Source of the DNA: Isoetes taiwanensis
Lineage: Eukaryota; Streptophyta; Lycopodiopsida; Isoetales; Isoetaceae
DNA length: 64,000 nucleotides
Direction: 5' to 3'
Assembly: GCA_021234155.1 (NCBI GenBank)
Contig: JAJEKV010000098.1
Coordinates: 3,521,090 to 3,585,089 of the forward strand
In this document: in pieces, positions 1 through 13,714 of the stretch
Numbering within the stretch: position 1 is the first letter of the stretch
Layout: every line of letters starts with the position of its first letter
The notes under the pieces: model-generated
Database searches by the model: none
Seen by the model: the letters and a program-made list of their open reading frames with translations, nothing else
Told to the model about the DNA's origin: nothing
Program-made: the position numbers and the translations under genes

Positions 1-3000
1 CCCGTAAAGTTACGCATTGCCGATAGATTCCATCATTCAGACAGTATGTTCCCATCGTTCAACGCCAGTCTTTCAGGTGAATATTGTTCAAGTTGTATCG
101 ACGCGTTCTTCGTGATCATTTCGGCCAGGGTTTGAGATATATCATTATCCATGGATCGTTGATTTAGCCATAGTTTGCGGTTCATAACCGTTTCCGTTAT
201 CACCGTTTCCACTTCATTCCAGCGTCAACAATCGTCTATGCAAATTGATCGAACAAATGAAGCAACACGAAGACCATATCGCCAGGATGTCCATTGTTTA
301 TCAAACGTCGAAACCTCACCGGTATCCTGACGTCGTCCGACATTCAACTCCTTCAATACGACCAATATCGACAAGCGTCGAAACTTAATCCCCTGAATAC
401 ATATCGAGGTCGACAGAAATACGCCACCGATAGCAGCAACGCTTTTACGATGGTCGTATCGCCACAAGCATTCATCCCCTGTGATAAGTCGCTGGCGAAG
501 TCGATGGTTATCGTATCGCATTTGTCAAGCGAGTTTGCACCATTTGTTCATTGTTACCGATAAGCCGCCGACTTCGGTTTGTTAACTCACGGTCGGGATC
601 GGCACTTCCAAACTGTCGAACAGCCATCTCCAGTCGTCACATCGTTTGTTCCACTTTCAACCGTTAGAAATGACGATAACATTACCCAAGCGTAGCCAGT
701 CGGTATCTGCTGATTGCAAATGCTAACCTCTGTTCATCGCCTGATAAATTTCAGAAGAAGAGATCTTCGGAGATGGCGAAGTCAGGCATGAGGACAGATC
801 GTGAGTATTGATGTGAGCGTATGTATAACGAACAGAACTAAGGTAGAACCTAAGCCGCCAATGGTGCCGGGGACATCATTCAGACTACGGTTCGAGACAT
901 GACCGAGCAGACAGCGAACAGAACGGTTTAAACAGAACAAACGAATCGTGAGTCCGTCGACGCGACGGATCGGTAAGTGATATTGCAGGCATCAAAAATT
1001 TAACCTTAACTGTTTGAATATTCGTAATATTGTTCTGGTAAATTAAAAGGCAAAATTTCCGTGCCGTTCTGCCGAAAGCAAATTTGGTCTCAACCAAATA
1101 TGGTCAAGATCAATCTAATTGTTGGTTGTTGTTAACTCATCAGTGTTAATATCTAATTGTTGTCCATATTTGAGCTTCCAAAAACAAAAGCTCAGTTCAG
1201 CAACACCCTATTGCAGTCAGTTACATTCGTCAATTCTTCAGTCCACGCTTTCGAGGTGAAAGGTACGTGAGGTCAGAGCCGCTTTCTTCTGCGTAATTCT
1301 TCTGGCGTCGACCGATGAAAGTTGAAGTTCTTTAATCGCTTCCCGTCGTTATATGTATAATCGGGGCAAAGCCAATTTAACGTCGATCAGTTTCATTGCC
1401 TCATAACCGTATCGCCGTCGTCATTGCCTTCCAGTAGATTTAATTTCTCCTTTCAATCATCGCCTGGTCATCTCTTCGCTATCCATTCGCAATACCGTTT
1501 GTTTCTTCAGCTTCCTAATTGCGGTCCTTGTTCTTCCTGATGTTTATCACGTTATTTTGCCTTCTGGTTTCGCAGCCTTCGCCGGCAGGAAACACGCACG
1601 CTTATTGATCAGACAAAGCGATAGCGACACCGGTGCTGGACATGTCGCCGAATATTATTTGAAGAATAATGTTCCAGCTGGTTGAAGCGTCGCTTCATTA
1701 TCGACATCAACTGAAAGCGTTCTTTACGAATTAATGAAAGTAACCGGTCGAGTTAATACGCCCGGTTTATATCGATCACGGGCATACTGTAATTAATTCG
1801 TTCATGTCGCCAGTGTCACTTATCGTCGCTTGTCGAGCCCAGATGGCTTTGTTACAGTTATCACGTAGATTGCCCAATCCCATTTATCTGAATGCCCTGA
1901 TGCCGCTTCTATCATGTTTGGGTTCTTCCATAGCTGCCGATTTAGCGAGCCGGAAAGCAGACTACAAATTATCTGCAATACCGGGCTTGCTCGCGCACTT
2001 TCGATGCTGTTGGTTTGTTCGAGCTCATTGGTTGTAGTTCCCGACATGATGGTTATTGCGTTCGTCTCATTCGTCATTTCATTGCGACCGTCCTTCTGTG
2101 TTCACCGATGGTCTTCCTGTACCGTTGTAAATAAAGTATCCATCGTCGCCGGTTTGTCGCCATTAATGAACCGGAAGCTAAGACAGCTGACGTAGGCGTT
2201 TGCTTCGCGATTAGAAGAATATTCTTCGTTCTCTAACATCGCATTAAAGCGTTCATCTTCTGATATCGCCTATAGCCAGTTACCGCCGCCACGTACCTTC
2301 ACCAAAGTTGTTTTCCCCATTTGAAAGCGTAATGCGAGAAGTCATTGTCGCGAAATAGTCCATCGATATCCGTAGGTGAAGTGGTCCTCATATGTAAAGA
2401 GAGAGTTGCCCGTCGGCAGTTGCACACAGTCTTTCCTCGCTGAGTGTTACTCAATGAACGTCATCGTTGCCAGTTCTTCTGTGATCGGTCGTATCACGCG
2501 AATACCGCCAATAGTGATCTGATTTGAATACGGCCACCGTTATCGTCATGTCGTGGTGTTAGCCTCAATAAAGGAGCAGAGTCTACGGTTTCGCTGTGTT
2601 GACCAGATTTATTGTACCATAAGCAGCATAAGCGACGCAGTTTGCCGGTGAACAGCACGTTTGCGGCCTGGTATCGCTGAAATCACGCTTCAAGGAAGGT
2701 CCGGGGTATCGTTTTATTAAGCGCCTGTACACCAGCTGGTTTAATTTCATCACCTGCGCAGCTGGAGATACTTATACTTTTTGTGTCTTAACACGCTGAA
2801 CAATCATGCGATGTTCAATAACTCCCCAAAAATAAACATACATTGACAAAGTTTGAACCCATCAAACATTTTATTTCGGTTATTGTTCAATACCGCTGTC
2901 AAAACTTCTTGCTTCCATTATAGGCGATTTGACCGCTTTAGGAGTCTATCCAGGGCAACCTGTGCTACGGATCTTCACCATCCCAGTGTCATCTAACATA

Positions 3001-6000
3001 TCCCACTGTTTCTTTATTTGCTTTCAGTTTAAGCGTCTACCACCGTCTTTGCCGTATCAGTTTATTCCATTACCCAAAGTGAGTGACACGATAGCTATGC
3101 TTCAATACGTTAGATCATCATCACCCCAAAGACACAGCAAGCGTTCTCAACCTCATGACCGAACGCATTTCGGGCATTATTAATAAATCGTCATATCGTT
3201 AGCGCTGCCTACACTTTTACCGAAGATAACCGCCACCTGAACTTGTGAAACTTCTTCCTCACCTGCTCACGTTTTTTGATTGCTGTTCATAATAGACCAG
3301 CCTGCGCTTAAATTAATTGATGCGCGTGGAGATCAATTCCATAAAGCCATGCCTTCAATACGCCGGGATCACGCACCAATACCAACTTCCCCAAAAGATA
3401 AACATACATTGGGGCTAGCAACATCACGCACATTTATTTCGGCATTATTGCCAGCGCCAATTACCGAACAGTCATCGCTGAAGCGTACCTCGGCCTACAT
3501 GCACATTAAGAAGCGTGATTTACCAAATAAGTTCAAAGGGCTTAGTACGGTTTTAGTCTTCAACATAGTTCATCGTTTTTATTTCAGCCAGTTCATACTA
3601 GTTCAATTCGTATACAGCCAGTTTGTCTCCACTACGGGCAGCCAAAGTGGAGATCAAAGCTTTCGCGTTCTAATATGCTGTATCGGTCATAGCGTCTCAA
3701 TACCGGGCCCCAAAGATAAACATTACAGTAAATCGCATTTATTTTGGCATTATTAGCATACACCACCGGTGACGCTAAAATTTCGTTTTGATGCACATGG
3801 TAAGGTGATTTAACTGTGCCTAAGAAAAGCCTTAGGTTCTTTGTTAAAGATGGGAGACATGATATAGCGCCGTTATTCGCCATATCGGCGATTTAACGCC
3901 GATTATTATCAAGCGATTTGATATTTTATAGACCAGTGAAGTGGCGTATTCATTGCAGCAGGTGCACTGGTCGCCAGACCATCATTTCAATGCATGGTTG
4001 CCGGTGGGTGACCAATATGGCGGAGTTGGAAGTTGATCAGCGCAGGACAGAAGTCATCCAAATGGCGTACGGCAGCGATGATCGCGTCCGGTAGGGATGG
4101 CATGGAAATCTTTCATGCACGACGGCTTGAAAGTCGGCATATGCTATCGCCAGCGACAGTAATATAATAGCTGGCAGCCATATTTGCAGCTACGTTAAAA
4201 CACGCGCGATGAAGCCGTATCAATAATGCAAGAGCTTTGTTCAAGAGAAGAGCAGTACCAAGACGAAGCTCACGCTAAACACTTCATGTTTCGAAGATTT
4301 AGTGAAGCGAAAGATGTTCGACCTTCATTTGTGAGAAGCGAGGGAATGGTCGACAAGGATGCCAGTTTTAGTGCCTGCTACAATAAGTCGCCGAACAGCT
4401 GTCGCTAACGAAGCCGGATTGTTTCGGTACCGTCATCATGTTTGTACCGTTAAAATATCGTGATGCTCGCCAGAGAAGCGCTTTATACGGAAAGCTCATC
4501 AGCCGCCGCCGGCTCGGCACGGTTCAAAGTCAGCACGCTTTTAGAGCCGTACAGGTCAGCCACGCATGGTGTTCAAGATACCATCTTCATTCCTCAAATA
4601 GTTTCTTCATAGTCATTTTTACGTTTCTTCAATCAGATGTGAGGCATTATTAAAAGCATTACGGTGAATATCATATTACCTTCCTTTGAAGAAGCAGTGT
4701 CCTGAATTGATGGTACTTTATGGAGTTTTCAGAGTTATGATTAGTTGGCGATGATACAAAGCCGCATTTCAAGAGCATGCCTATCGTACCCTGACCGCTG
4801 CATTTCTCAAGCGTAAGCGAAACTCGTTTCAGACCGGCGCCTGGTCACCAGGCCTTTTGCGTCAGCATTTGCCAGCCATGCACAAAGCTGGGGATTTCCG
4901 TTTATTTCATTATCTTTCAACACAGCCAGTATTTGCCACGGTTTCATTTATTAAATTGTCGTAATGAGCCGCCATGAAGGCACAGCCGACTTCAGGCCGA
5001 AAGATTTGATAGACTTTGCAAAGATATGAGCCGCGCTAGCCTATCGGCTTCCAGAGAAACACGCCACGCCCAATACCGACAACATGAGGTTTCATATTCT
5101 TTTCCGCGGGGAATCTCGATTTTTCGTGGCGACAAGCCGCCAACATTAAAGTTATTTGCTGTTGTATTTTGCCCGTTTCACGCGACGTATAAATCTGCAT
5201 GGACTTCATGAACAATAACGCAGAGACCGCATCAAGCGATGACCGGCAGATGCCCCAGTAACGTCGCTTTATTGATTCTTTTCCAGTTAATCGCAGGGTT
5301 GCTTAGCGCACAAAGACTGGGTATAAGCATTGGATCTTCCAGCCCCACCGATAGCCGTTCATTCACGGAGGACGGTAAAGTAAATCAAATCTTTGGTAGT
5401 CTTCGCAGGTGTTCATATTCATCGTGAGATGTGACAGTGCGTTGATTGCTGTTGGTTCACGCTCATTGTTGATCTTAATCGCCAGGCTAAGTCCGTTTAA
5501 GCAAACACTACGTACATATTGCCCATGTTGTTCATCAGCCAGCGCCGGCACCGCTGTGGTTGGTACGAACCACCGGGGAACATAGAGGGTGCTGCCGCGT
5601 CGCCAAAGATATGAAAGCCTGAATGATCAATATTGAGCCAGCAGTGATGATTTCTGCTTCATTTGGAGAATTTTGAATGGTCGCGGGATAGCCGTCGCAT
5701 TCCGTAAATGCATTTTACCGTTCATCGACGACGCATCGCGCCCTTTCATTTTCGACCGCAGTATTGGGAGATCGTTGTTCATCATCTTACAAGATACTAA
5801 ATTGCGGATTCACGGTCCGGTATTAGCCCACTATTGACGCCGCTGTCGAGCGAGCAAAGAGGTGCATACCGACATAATAGCCGACACGGGAGTTATTGGT
5901 TCATCCTTTGGGGATTTGGCGTAGCAGCCACTTTCCTCCACAAATTACGACGCATCGCTGCATAAGTTGGTGAATTCCGCGTCGCGTCTGTGCCGACGCC

Positions 6001-7750
6001 TGAACAAGCGTTCCTTAGACGACAGCGCGAAATGGGCATAACCATTCATTCTCATATCGTTTACGGTAGTAAATGTTAACGCGGCCGGTTAATATCTTCT
6101 ATTGCCCGTAGACAGTTCCACATTTTGCGCACGTAGGGACGATATCATTATTGCTTCTTCCACATGTTTTCAGCGTTTCATTGCAATTTGAATAGTCAAA
6201 CATGGTTATTAGCGCTTCATTCAGTAAGCCGATAATTTCCAGCATGCCGTTTGGTACGCATGATCACTTGTCCATTTGAAAAGAAGGAATTACATACCGT
6301 TCAGCTTGTGCTCATACAGTATCCTTTCGACAGCCAACACCCACCGTTTCAGCATAGTGTCATCAATGTTAATGAGAAGAGCATTTGTTATCGCCGTGAT
6401 TCGCTTTCGAAAGTTTTTCCGTTTTCTCAGTTCTTTTGTGATGTTGCATTGAGCGTCTGCGCCGGTGATTCAACGAAAGAGCCAGTCCTTCACTGCACTT
6501 CTGAATAATACCGTTCTTCAAAAAAATTAATCGCCTATTGTTCCATATTTAATCGTTGGTCATGATTTGGGATCAGCCAGCGTCGAAAGTATCAAAACTT
6601 TGTCATTCTCAACCAAAATAGTTATAATGTTATTCATACGGCAAGTCAATTCAGCGATTGCAATATATAACCCCCGCATTTGCAGTCTGCGCCTACGCAT
6701 AAAGGTCTGGGACCGCCGTTCATATCTTTCGTTCCGAGCCATTTACATGTACACGTCATTGTTTGCGCACCTTATTCAAAATATCTCCCAGCTTTTGCCA
6801 GGCGTCCATTTTCAGCGTCATGTTTATCCATATTTCGGTATTGACCACAGTCAATCGACATGTTCATTAGTTCGCAATCATCTTCATTGACATTTTCCTC
6901 GCATTCTTTAGCACCAGTCAATAAAGTCTTTAACCAGTCAAAGATTATCCTTCGTAAAAATGTATCATATGCTGCAATTTCAGATTTCGAAATAATAATG
7001 TAATATAGAGCAGAAGCCAATCGCTTTACCGAGCGAAGGGGAATAGAAAAACATAAAGCAGTTCTTCGCCGCCATTCGCGTTGAATATTAACGTCAACAG
7101 AGTCATGGCAGAATTCAGCAGTTCTGTTTGACTACGTTCGCCCAGCATGAAAAACGAAAATGTCAGCAGTACAGTACTGTTATCGCCTTCAACCATTGCA
7201 CCTTTGCTTCATCAACATAAAAGAAACTAAAACAAAATGGCGATTCAGTTTTTTCACTTCAATACCTGAAAGTCGCAGCGATTTTATATTGAATATGGAA
7301 GTGAAAGATAACGCATGAGTCTTCGTGAGCACAACCTTCATAAATCTTAGTCGATAAGGATAGAGCAGTTGGTTAAAAATGCCCTTTCAGCCCTTCGCCC
7401 ATACAATTGCCATAGCCAATCTTAACTACGCACGTGATAATAGAGCACTTTTCCATGACGCTATCGACGTAGAATTATTATCTTTTTAGCGTCACTATTT
7501 TTGTTCATTCTATCAATATTTAATGTACCGAGACGCTTCACCACCAGTTAAAATGTCATTATTGCTACATTTCTTACACGTCTTCATATTGAAGTTTCGT
7601 TACATATTCGTAACATCATTCGCGCAGTGTCATATCATTTTCTCCATATTTGGGCCCTTTTGTGTCAAGAGTCTTCTCTCATTAGTTTTCACACTGCTAT
7701 CAGAAATATTTCTTCGAAGCAGTGGTGCTGACTGTTCATTCAGTTAAAGT
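1..7750. other. CpG-rich block without recognisable gene
   Basis: This block is visibly richer in G+C and CpG than the rest: some 60-base lines carry five to seven CpG, while lines near 61 kb often carry none. Methylated plant transposons usually lose CpG, so the composition stands out. The open frames are short, the longest being 158 codons at 3280-3756 on the plus strand, and none resembles a family I know. I see no splice pattern, transposon end or RNA gene. It could be unmethylated low-copy plant DNA, a recent foreign insertion, or an uncorrected or chimeric assembly segment; the sequence alone does not decide. The change to AT-rich sequence falls gradually around 7.5-8.0 kb. Confidence 0.55.
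2824..3756 (+). repeat. Degenerate repeat, about four units of 265-320 bp
   Basis: A motif starting CCCCAAA, in three cases followed by ATAAACAT, recurs near 2824, 3124, 3389 and 3708, about 265-320 bp apart. In the last three units it is followed by a second shared motif close to CATTTATTTCGGCATTATT (near 3165, 3431 and 3736). The two later units also share GTGGAGATCAA and a TTCAATAC- or CTCAATAC-like stretch before the first motif. The intervening sequence is too diverged to align by eye, so this is either an old tandem array or a recurring motif. Confidence 0.4.
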
Positions 7751-10020
7751 CCATCCATAGCAAAGAAGACCGCGGTGGTTTCTTCATAAAGTGTGAAGTC
7801 GCTGCAAAGAAGCCGATGTCAAGATTGTTCTGGTTCAACTGGTTCCTCGTTAAATATTCAATTTGATATCATAAGAATAGTATCAGGACAGAATAAATGC
7901 GACCATCGGCATCAATAGTATGGGGATCTACAATGGGTTAATAACATTAATAGAAGGTATAATATAATGTTTTTCCTAGTAAGCTTTGTTTATGCCTTTT
8001 ATATGCCAACATAAAGATAATGGCATTTCTGAAATAAAATACTTCTGAGTCTTTTCAAGCTTACAGCCAAATATGCATTACATTTAACCGCAGTTTCGGA
8101 AAAGCGACCCAAGTGATACCCCATTTCCGCAAAAATGCCAATAATACTATGGCACACATATAAGGCATAAACAAAGCTACTAGGCAAAACATTACATATA
8201 TTGCCTTCCTAGTAGTAATGATTGCACTAGCCCATTGTGCTGTGGGTCCCATGACCTACACCGTGGACGCTAAAAACTATCATTCCCATTCTATCTCATT
8301 CTTATGAGGATATCTAAATTGAACATTTGGAAAAACAGGAGACCAAGGATTTGAATGCAAAAATTAGGGCCGAAAATCGAGAGGGGAATCTCGACATCCT
8401 CGACTGCAGTGGCACTGCATGGCAGCCAAGACTTTATGACTGATAATTACCACACATTCTTGCTTTGGCTAAGTGGATGGACTTTAATCCTGTGATGGAT
8501 GGTCCGGAAGCCATAGCTCTAAGGAAGATTTAACACCCATTCGAAGACTAACAGGGAGTGTGAAACTTGTAAGGAGACTCTTATTTTTAAAAATTTAAAT
8601 ATGGAGAAGAGAGATGGTGGTAGAAATTATGACACAAAACGAGGCTTCAGTGATGGACACACTGGATAAGGGGAAACTTCAATAGAAGGCCGATGCCCTA
8701 CTATAGAGGAAATGCTAGTACGAGCATTTTAGCTTGAAACTCCACCCTGAGGAAGAGCCAACTTCTGAGGAAGAAGAACTAAAAGTATACAAATATCTAC
8801 ATTAAAATATTGATCTAAGTGGACAAAATAGCGTGGCCTTAAAAAGATAATGTATTCCCTTTTTCTGTAGTAAAAAGATAAAAAGCGTGTCATGATCGTT
8901 TAAAGTGCTCTAGTATCACATTATTTATGCATGGGGTTAAGGTTAATGCCTATAAGCAGATTAACATGGAGCAGAGGCTAGAAGGGCATTTTTTCTCCAT
9001 AAACTGCTCCTATCCTATATCTAGACTAAGATTTATGAAGGTTGTACTCCTGAAAGATAAAGTAAAAGATGCATTCATGCTCTTTCCTTATATTCTTAAT
9101 ATAAAATCCAGGTCTTACAGCTCAAATGGTAGCAAGAGTGTAAGAAAAAACTAGATACTGTTTTTTGTTTGATTTTTGGTTTTTTCTTTTATGTTGGTAC
9201 TGATCAAGAGCAAAAGGTACAATGGTTGAAGGGCGATAAGCCACGAATACCCTATGTACCTTTTGTCCCTTGCTGATTTACCATTTTCATGCTAAGGAGA
9301 ACATGGATCAAACACAGACTTTACTGGAGCTAATCTGCATTGATGCAAGGAATTGAAAGTTGACAGTGGATATTCACTGCAAGATAACCTGACAGGAACC
9401 TTTATGTTTTTTTCCTATTCCCCTTCTATGGTAAAACAGTTGAAAGTTTCTACTCTATGTTACCATTACTATTATTTTCAAGAAATCTGAAATTGCTAGC
9501 ATATGATACATTTTCTGAAGGGATAAATGTAATGTTTTGACTCGGATATCTTAAAGACTATTGGCTGGTTATAAAAATTCATTATTACATGGAAATGAGT
9601 TACAGAACTAATGGGAACATGTCTAAGATTGATATGGTCAATACAAAGAAATAGGATCCTGGTACATGACCACTTGGGAAAATGGGACACCCTATAACTT
9701 TGGCAAAAATATTCTGGTGCTGGATAAAAGGTTACTTTTTTAAATAGTGACAGTAGTACATGTAAATGTAATAGATCAGACAAGTGCATGGATTTACAAG
9801 AACGCGATTCTACACTTGGATAACATGCATGGAAGCATGCAGATAAGGGATACAAATGCGTGTTGTATATTTTAATCACCGATTGACACCGTGATATGGA
9901 TAAACATTATAACTATTTTTGGATTGGGAATTGATTAAAGAAGTTTTGATACTCCGACCTTGGTTTGGTGTCCCATCCTGATTAGCTTGGATTAAATATG
10001 GAACAATACATGATGAAGGA
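7751..10020. other. AT-rich intergenic sequence
   Basis: I see no gene here. The open frames at 7999-8252 and 8927-9154 are short and resemble nothing known. The only notable item is the dispersed repeat piece at 8244-8276. Confidence 0.5.
8244..8276 (+). repeat. Dispersed element piece, second copy at 37229
   Basis: GGGTCCCAT followed 13-17 bases later by GTGGACGCTAAAAA occurs here and again at 37229-37265. The 14-base core is identical in both places, and both copies are followed by AT-rich sequence with scattered similarity. This suggests two members of one small dispersed family, possibly a MITE. No terminal inverted repeats were identified. Confidence 0.35.
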
Positions 10021-10044
10021 TTTTTTTTTTTTTTTTTTTTTTTT
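10021..10044 (-). repeat. Poly(A) tail of the LINE (24 T on plus strand)
   Basis: An uninterrupted run of 24 T on the plus strand reads as poly(A) on the minus strand, directly after the 3' end of the LINE. It marks the 3' end of the insertion. Confidence 0.85.
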
Positions 10045-10429
10045 GAAGGACTTGAGCCTTATTATTCAAAGAAAGTTACAGAGTAATACAATGGGGACTA
10101 ATAACCTGAGAGAATGTCCACCGTGAGCAAGATGACCCCACTCAAATACAACATCTAAAGAATATGAAGAGCAAGGAAAAACTCAAAAGTAAGTATGAAT
10201 CAAGATAGTGCTCCCAAATATGGCTCTTTCACCTCATTAGCAATTGATGAGCACCTCAATTTTGACACCAAGAGTTGAGCATCAAGAAGGATCTCACAGA
10301 CCAACAAGCAAGACCTTTGAATATGAGAAGATTCCTTTTCCAAAATGGACCAAATGATCCCATGGCTTTCAAATGAAACGCTCTTTTGCCAAATTATCCC
10401 AACTACTTGGATAGATCAAGCAGAATAAT

Positions 10430-13400
10430 ACATGTCAAGCATTCAAATTGCAATGAAAGAGGCCTTGAAGCCACAACCATGTCCGACATGTTCCATATGG
10501 AAGAAGCAATGCTCAATTGTCTCGGCCCCTCTCAGGCACGTAAAAGGGACAAAGTGTGATATCTCTCTGACGAAACTGTGCACTAGAATATTAACGCTAC
10601 AGACAACGACATTGCATTACCATAAACAGATACTTTGGGATGGAGTAGCTTATCCCATACCCATTTCCATACCGTCACGATCCCTAGGAATGACCAAAGG
10701 CCACGGACAAAGGAGGCAAGATCGGCCAGCATCAAACAAGACCTTTGTACATGGAATTCACCAACTTATCCGCTGACACGCCATGAACTACCTAAGGCCG
10801 GGGTCATCCGGGCTTGTGCTATCGAGGAAGAATTGAAGACACCTTCCGGGCCAAATAGCTCGATCCCACCTTAAAAGGATGAACTTAGCTCTAAACTCTT
10901 CCCATGTCAGCAATCACTTTGATTATTATACCAATCGATATCATATGCAATACCTGTCGCCTTCCATCGACGCACAATAATGGGTGGACTGGTTACCAGA
11001 GATTCACCGCCCAATGGAATCCACCAACAACTTGCAGAGTCCTAGTGTGCTAAGGTGGTGAAATGAAACAAAGATTGTACGCTTCCCATGCAACTAGCAA
11101 TCCCTTCTAAGAAATGGGGACGATTAGTATGCTACAAGGATAAACACGTATTCAGGAAAGTGGGCCTAAGAGACCGAGACTCCAAAAGAAAATGCACATT
11201 TGCAAGGATCGAGAACGACTCGAACCCATCCATTACTATTCAAAATTCTCCAAATAAACTTAGAAATCATCACCTGTTCTCAAGAATAGAAAATTGATCA
11301 TCTCCAAGGTCAGCCATAATGCTTTGGCAACATGCACTTTTCCTTAACCGATTTTGGATAAAGAGCACCTCCTATGTTCCCTCTCCAGATGAAGTTCCCG
11401 ACAACCCCGACGAAGTTGTATCTTTGATCAGGAGCCAACATGGACGGTTATGCACACACATGGGTGTCGCTTTAAAACGGACTTAGCCACAACGATTCGC
11501 CCTGCTGAAAGCTTCATCATGGACCACCGTAAAAGGTGCTTTTCTAAGCCCTTAATCATCAGCCCCATGCATCTCCCCGATGAGATATGAACACTCTGCT
11601 GTGGATACCAAAAGTTTGGTTGCTTTTACCATGGGGAAGGATCCTCCATGATAGGCAGCTACACATGGTGGAACTGGAGAGTCCAATGCCCATAGTGTCG
11701 TGCACTTCCTCAACCCACAAAAATACCGCATGCTAGGGAAAGAATCCAATAAGGAAACGACATTCGCAAATTTTGCTCATCCGCTCTTAGAAATAGGAGA
11801 AAGTGTCATCCGTGATATTGATTACAGATCTCCCCGCGACCTATTGTTCATATAGGAAGTCCATGCAAGATTCTCCTGCGGCGGCAAGAGAGAAGATCCG
11901 CAAGGACCTCTCTCGCCACAACCCAGAATAACAATAGAGCTAAAGGTTCCTATTCGACGCTGTTAATGCACCAATTGAAGAACAGGGTTCCCTCGAAAAG
12001 AATACATTTGAGCGTAATAATGAAGCCTCATGACATCACCGAATTGTGCACCAAACCAAAGCTTAAGAGACATTTCTCTTAAGAAGGCCCAATGACACTG
12101 GGCTATATGCTTTTGCAAAGTCTAGCTCAAATATACAATTTCATGGCCTCAAGTCGAAATAGTAAATACCTTCATAGGGCAAAGGCAGCCTACATTGTTT
12201 AATATGCATCGCCGTAAGGTAAACTCTCGACCGTGTTAGGAGGATATGGAATCAAGAGAATATCCCAAAGCTTTGTGCATGTTAAAAAATCTTGTACACA
12301 AAAAAGATAAGGTGATAGGGCCAACCAAATTGTTGAAGGTTCTTTACACTTGGGAATACATAAACAGCCCGAGTTAAGAATTTGTCTAGACGTTTCTTTG
12401 CCTCTTGAACTCAAACGATCGCATTGGCCATCATCGCCAACCCAATCCCATAACTCCCGAAAAGAACTCCATAGAATACCATCAATTCCAGGACACTTTT
12501 CTTTCTTCAAAAGGAAGGTAGCATCCGCTAAATCATTCACCGTGAATTCTCAGCTTCTAGAGTAGCTTTTGTTCCTCAAATATAATAGGATGTACCTTGC
12601 TAGTAATGCCTCAAAATCTGATTGGAAGGAAGACGCACGGTAATGCCAAAAGAAGAAAAGTGGCTATGCGTAAGGAACTTAAGTTGTCGAGGATCAGATG
12701 AGAGGCCCATCTTTGAATTTGGAGAGACACCATCGTAGAAGCTTGTCTCTTAATTTTGCAGCGCCTAAAAAGAAGCCCGCAACGACTCTCTTGAACCATT
12801 GCAGCCCGCTTTAACTCGAGCTGATGAACTTGCTCACCTTCCATCCGCTCCACGTCACAAAATCGCCTCACTGGCATCCGATGGCACAAATGTGACTAAG
12901 CCACTAATTGTTGGTACAGAGCAATCAAAATCCCTCGACAGGGGCAAAGAACTCGATGATCTAATTCCCAATTCTTAGCAAGCAAAGACTTCACTCGCGA
13001 AATAGAGCATCAACAATCCCAAACCATTCCTTTTCCTTCTCACAAATGCAGAGGACCAGGTTTGTTGCATCCATCTTTAAACTCCTCATCCTTCAAGTAT
13101 GAAGCGTTTAACGGAAATAAGTCTTGGTCCTAAGTATGTTTCCATCTTGAGAGAACAAGAGAACACTACTGACCAAAGTATTCGCTAAGCGTGAGCCATG
13201 CAGAGAAATTATAAATATGTAGTCAGCTTAATGCATTATAGTAGCCCCCGCTATGACGCATATGTCGTACTGTACCCAAGCCGCCTATTGCACTAAGTGG
13301 AAGGTTCCATCGCCATCCACTCCTACTGCACTACGGGCCATGTATCGTTACCGCCATTCTTCACGCTCAAAGCCTTGATGACTTTCTAATCCTCTCACAA

Positions 13401-13640
13401 GATCAGATCAACTTCCAACTCCACTATATTGAAGTCACCCACCAAAGAACTGCACATGAGCCCCAAATGAATCCATAGTTTGATCTCAAAAGTGCCTGAG
13501 TACCCTCTGATGAGGCCTGTCGTGCACACATTCACTAGTCCCCACTCTTTTGTCCTGACAAATCACTTGATAATAATCCAAATACCAACTGTCAAGATGA
13601 TCAATGTGACTGCTATATCATGCCTCCATACGAAAGGACC
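10430..13640 (-). pseudogene. LINE ORF2 relic: endonuclease, reverse transcriptase, zinc region
   Basis: In an active LINE this protein nicks genomic DNA and copies the element RNA at the nick. Reading down the minus strand: the endonuclease motif VGDFNIVE (13419-13442) matches the GDFN signature of L1 endonucleases, and FPLNASYLKDEEFKDG (about 13070-13125) matches the linker beyond that domain. In the open frame 12540-12199, CPGIDG and IPKCKEPSTI match the N-terminal RT region. ELDFAKAY (about 12096-12128) is RT motif A with its Asp. ITDD followed by ADEQNL (about 11767-11820) stands where YADD is expected, so the catalytic Tyr-Ala is lost. TIEHCFFHMEH (10490-10526) is the RVT zinc-binding region. 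Several frameshifts and stops separate these parts, so no functional protein is possible. Confidence 0.85.
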
Positions 13641-13714
13641 CTAAGATTTCTTTACAAGTGTAGATTAAATCCCTACAGTGCATGTAAGGCAAAAAGTTTT
13701 GCCCAACTGATGCG

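Larger units (their letters stand above)
10021..13660 (-). mobile_element. L1-type LINE, decayed, 5' part missing or interrupted
   Basis: On the minus strand the parts lie in the order expected of a plant L1 ORF2: endonuclease (about 13.64-13.0 kb), reverse transcriptase (about 12.6-11.7 kb), a reverse-transcriptase-associated zinc-binding region (about 10.55-10.43 kb), a short 3' region, and a poly(A) tail seen as 24 T at 10021-10044 on the plus strand. The recognisable coding match ends within the endonuclease near 13.65 kb, where a tandem array begins. The element is therefore 5' truncated, or its upstream part has been displaced or replaced. Every coding part is broken by stops and frameshifts, so it is an immobile relic. 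A candidate far-side target duplication (GATGAAGGA at 10012 and 17020) would make the original insertion about 7 kb, but this is only suggestive. Confidence 0.85.

Noticed and set aside
3280-3756. 158-codon open frame on the plus strand
   Set aside because: No family resemblance, it spans two units of the degenerate repeat, and its end motif recurs at unrelated frames, so it looks like a chance frame.
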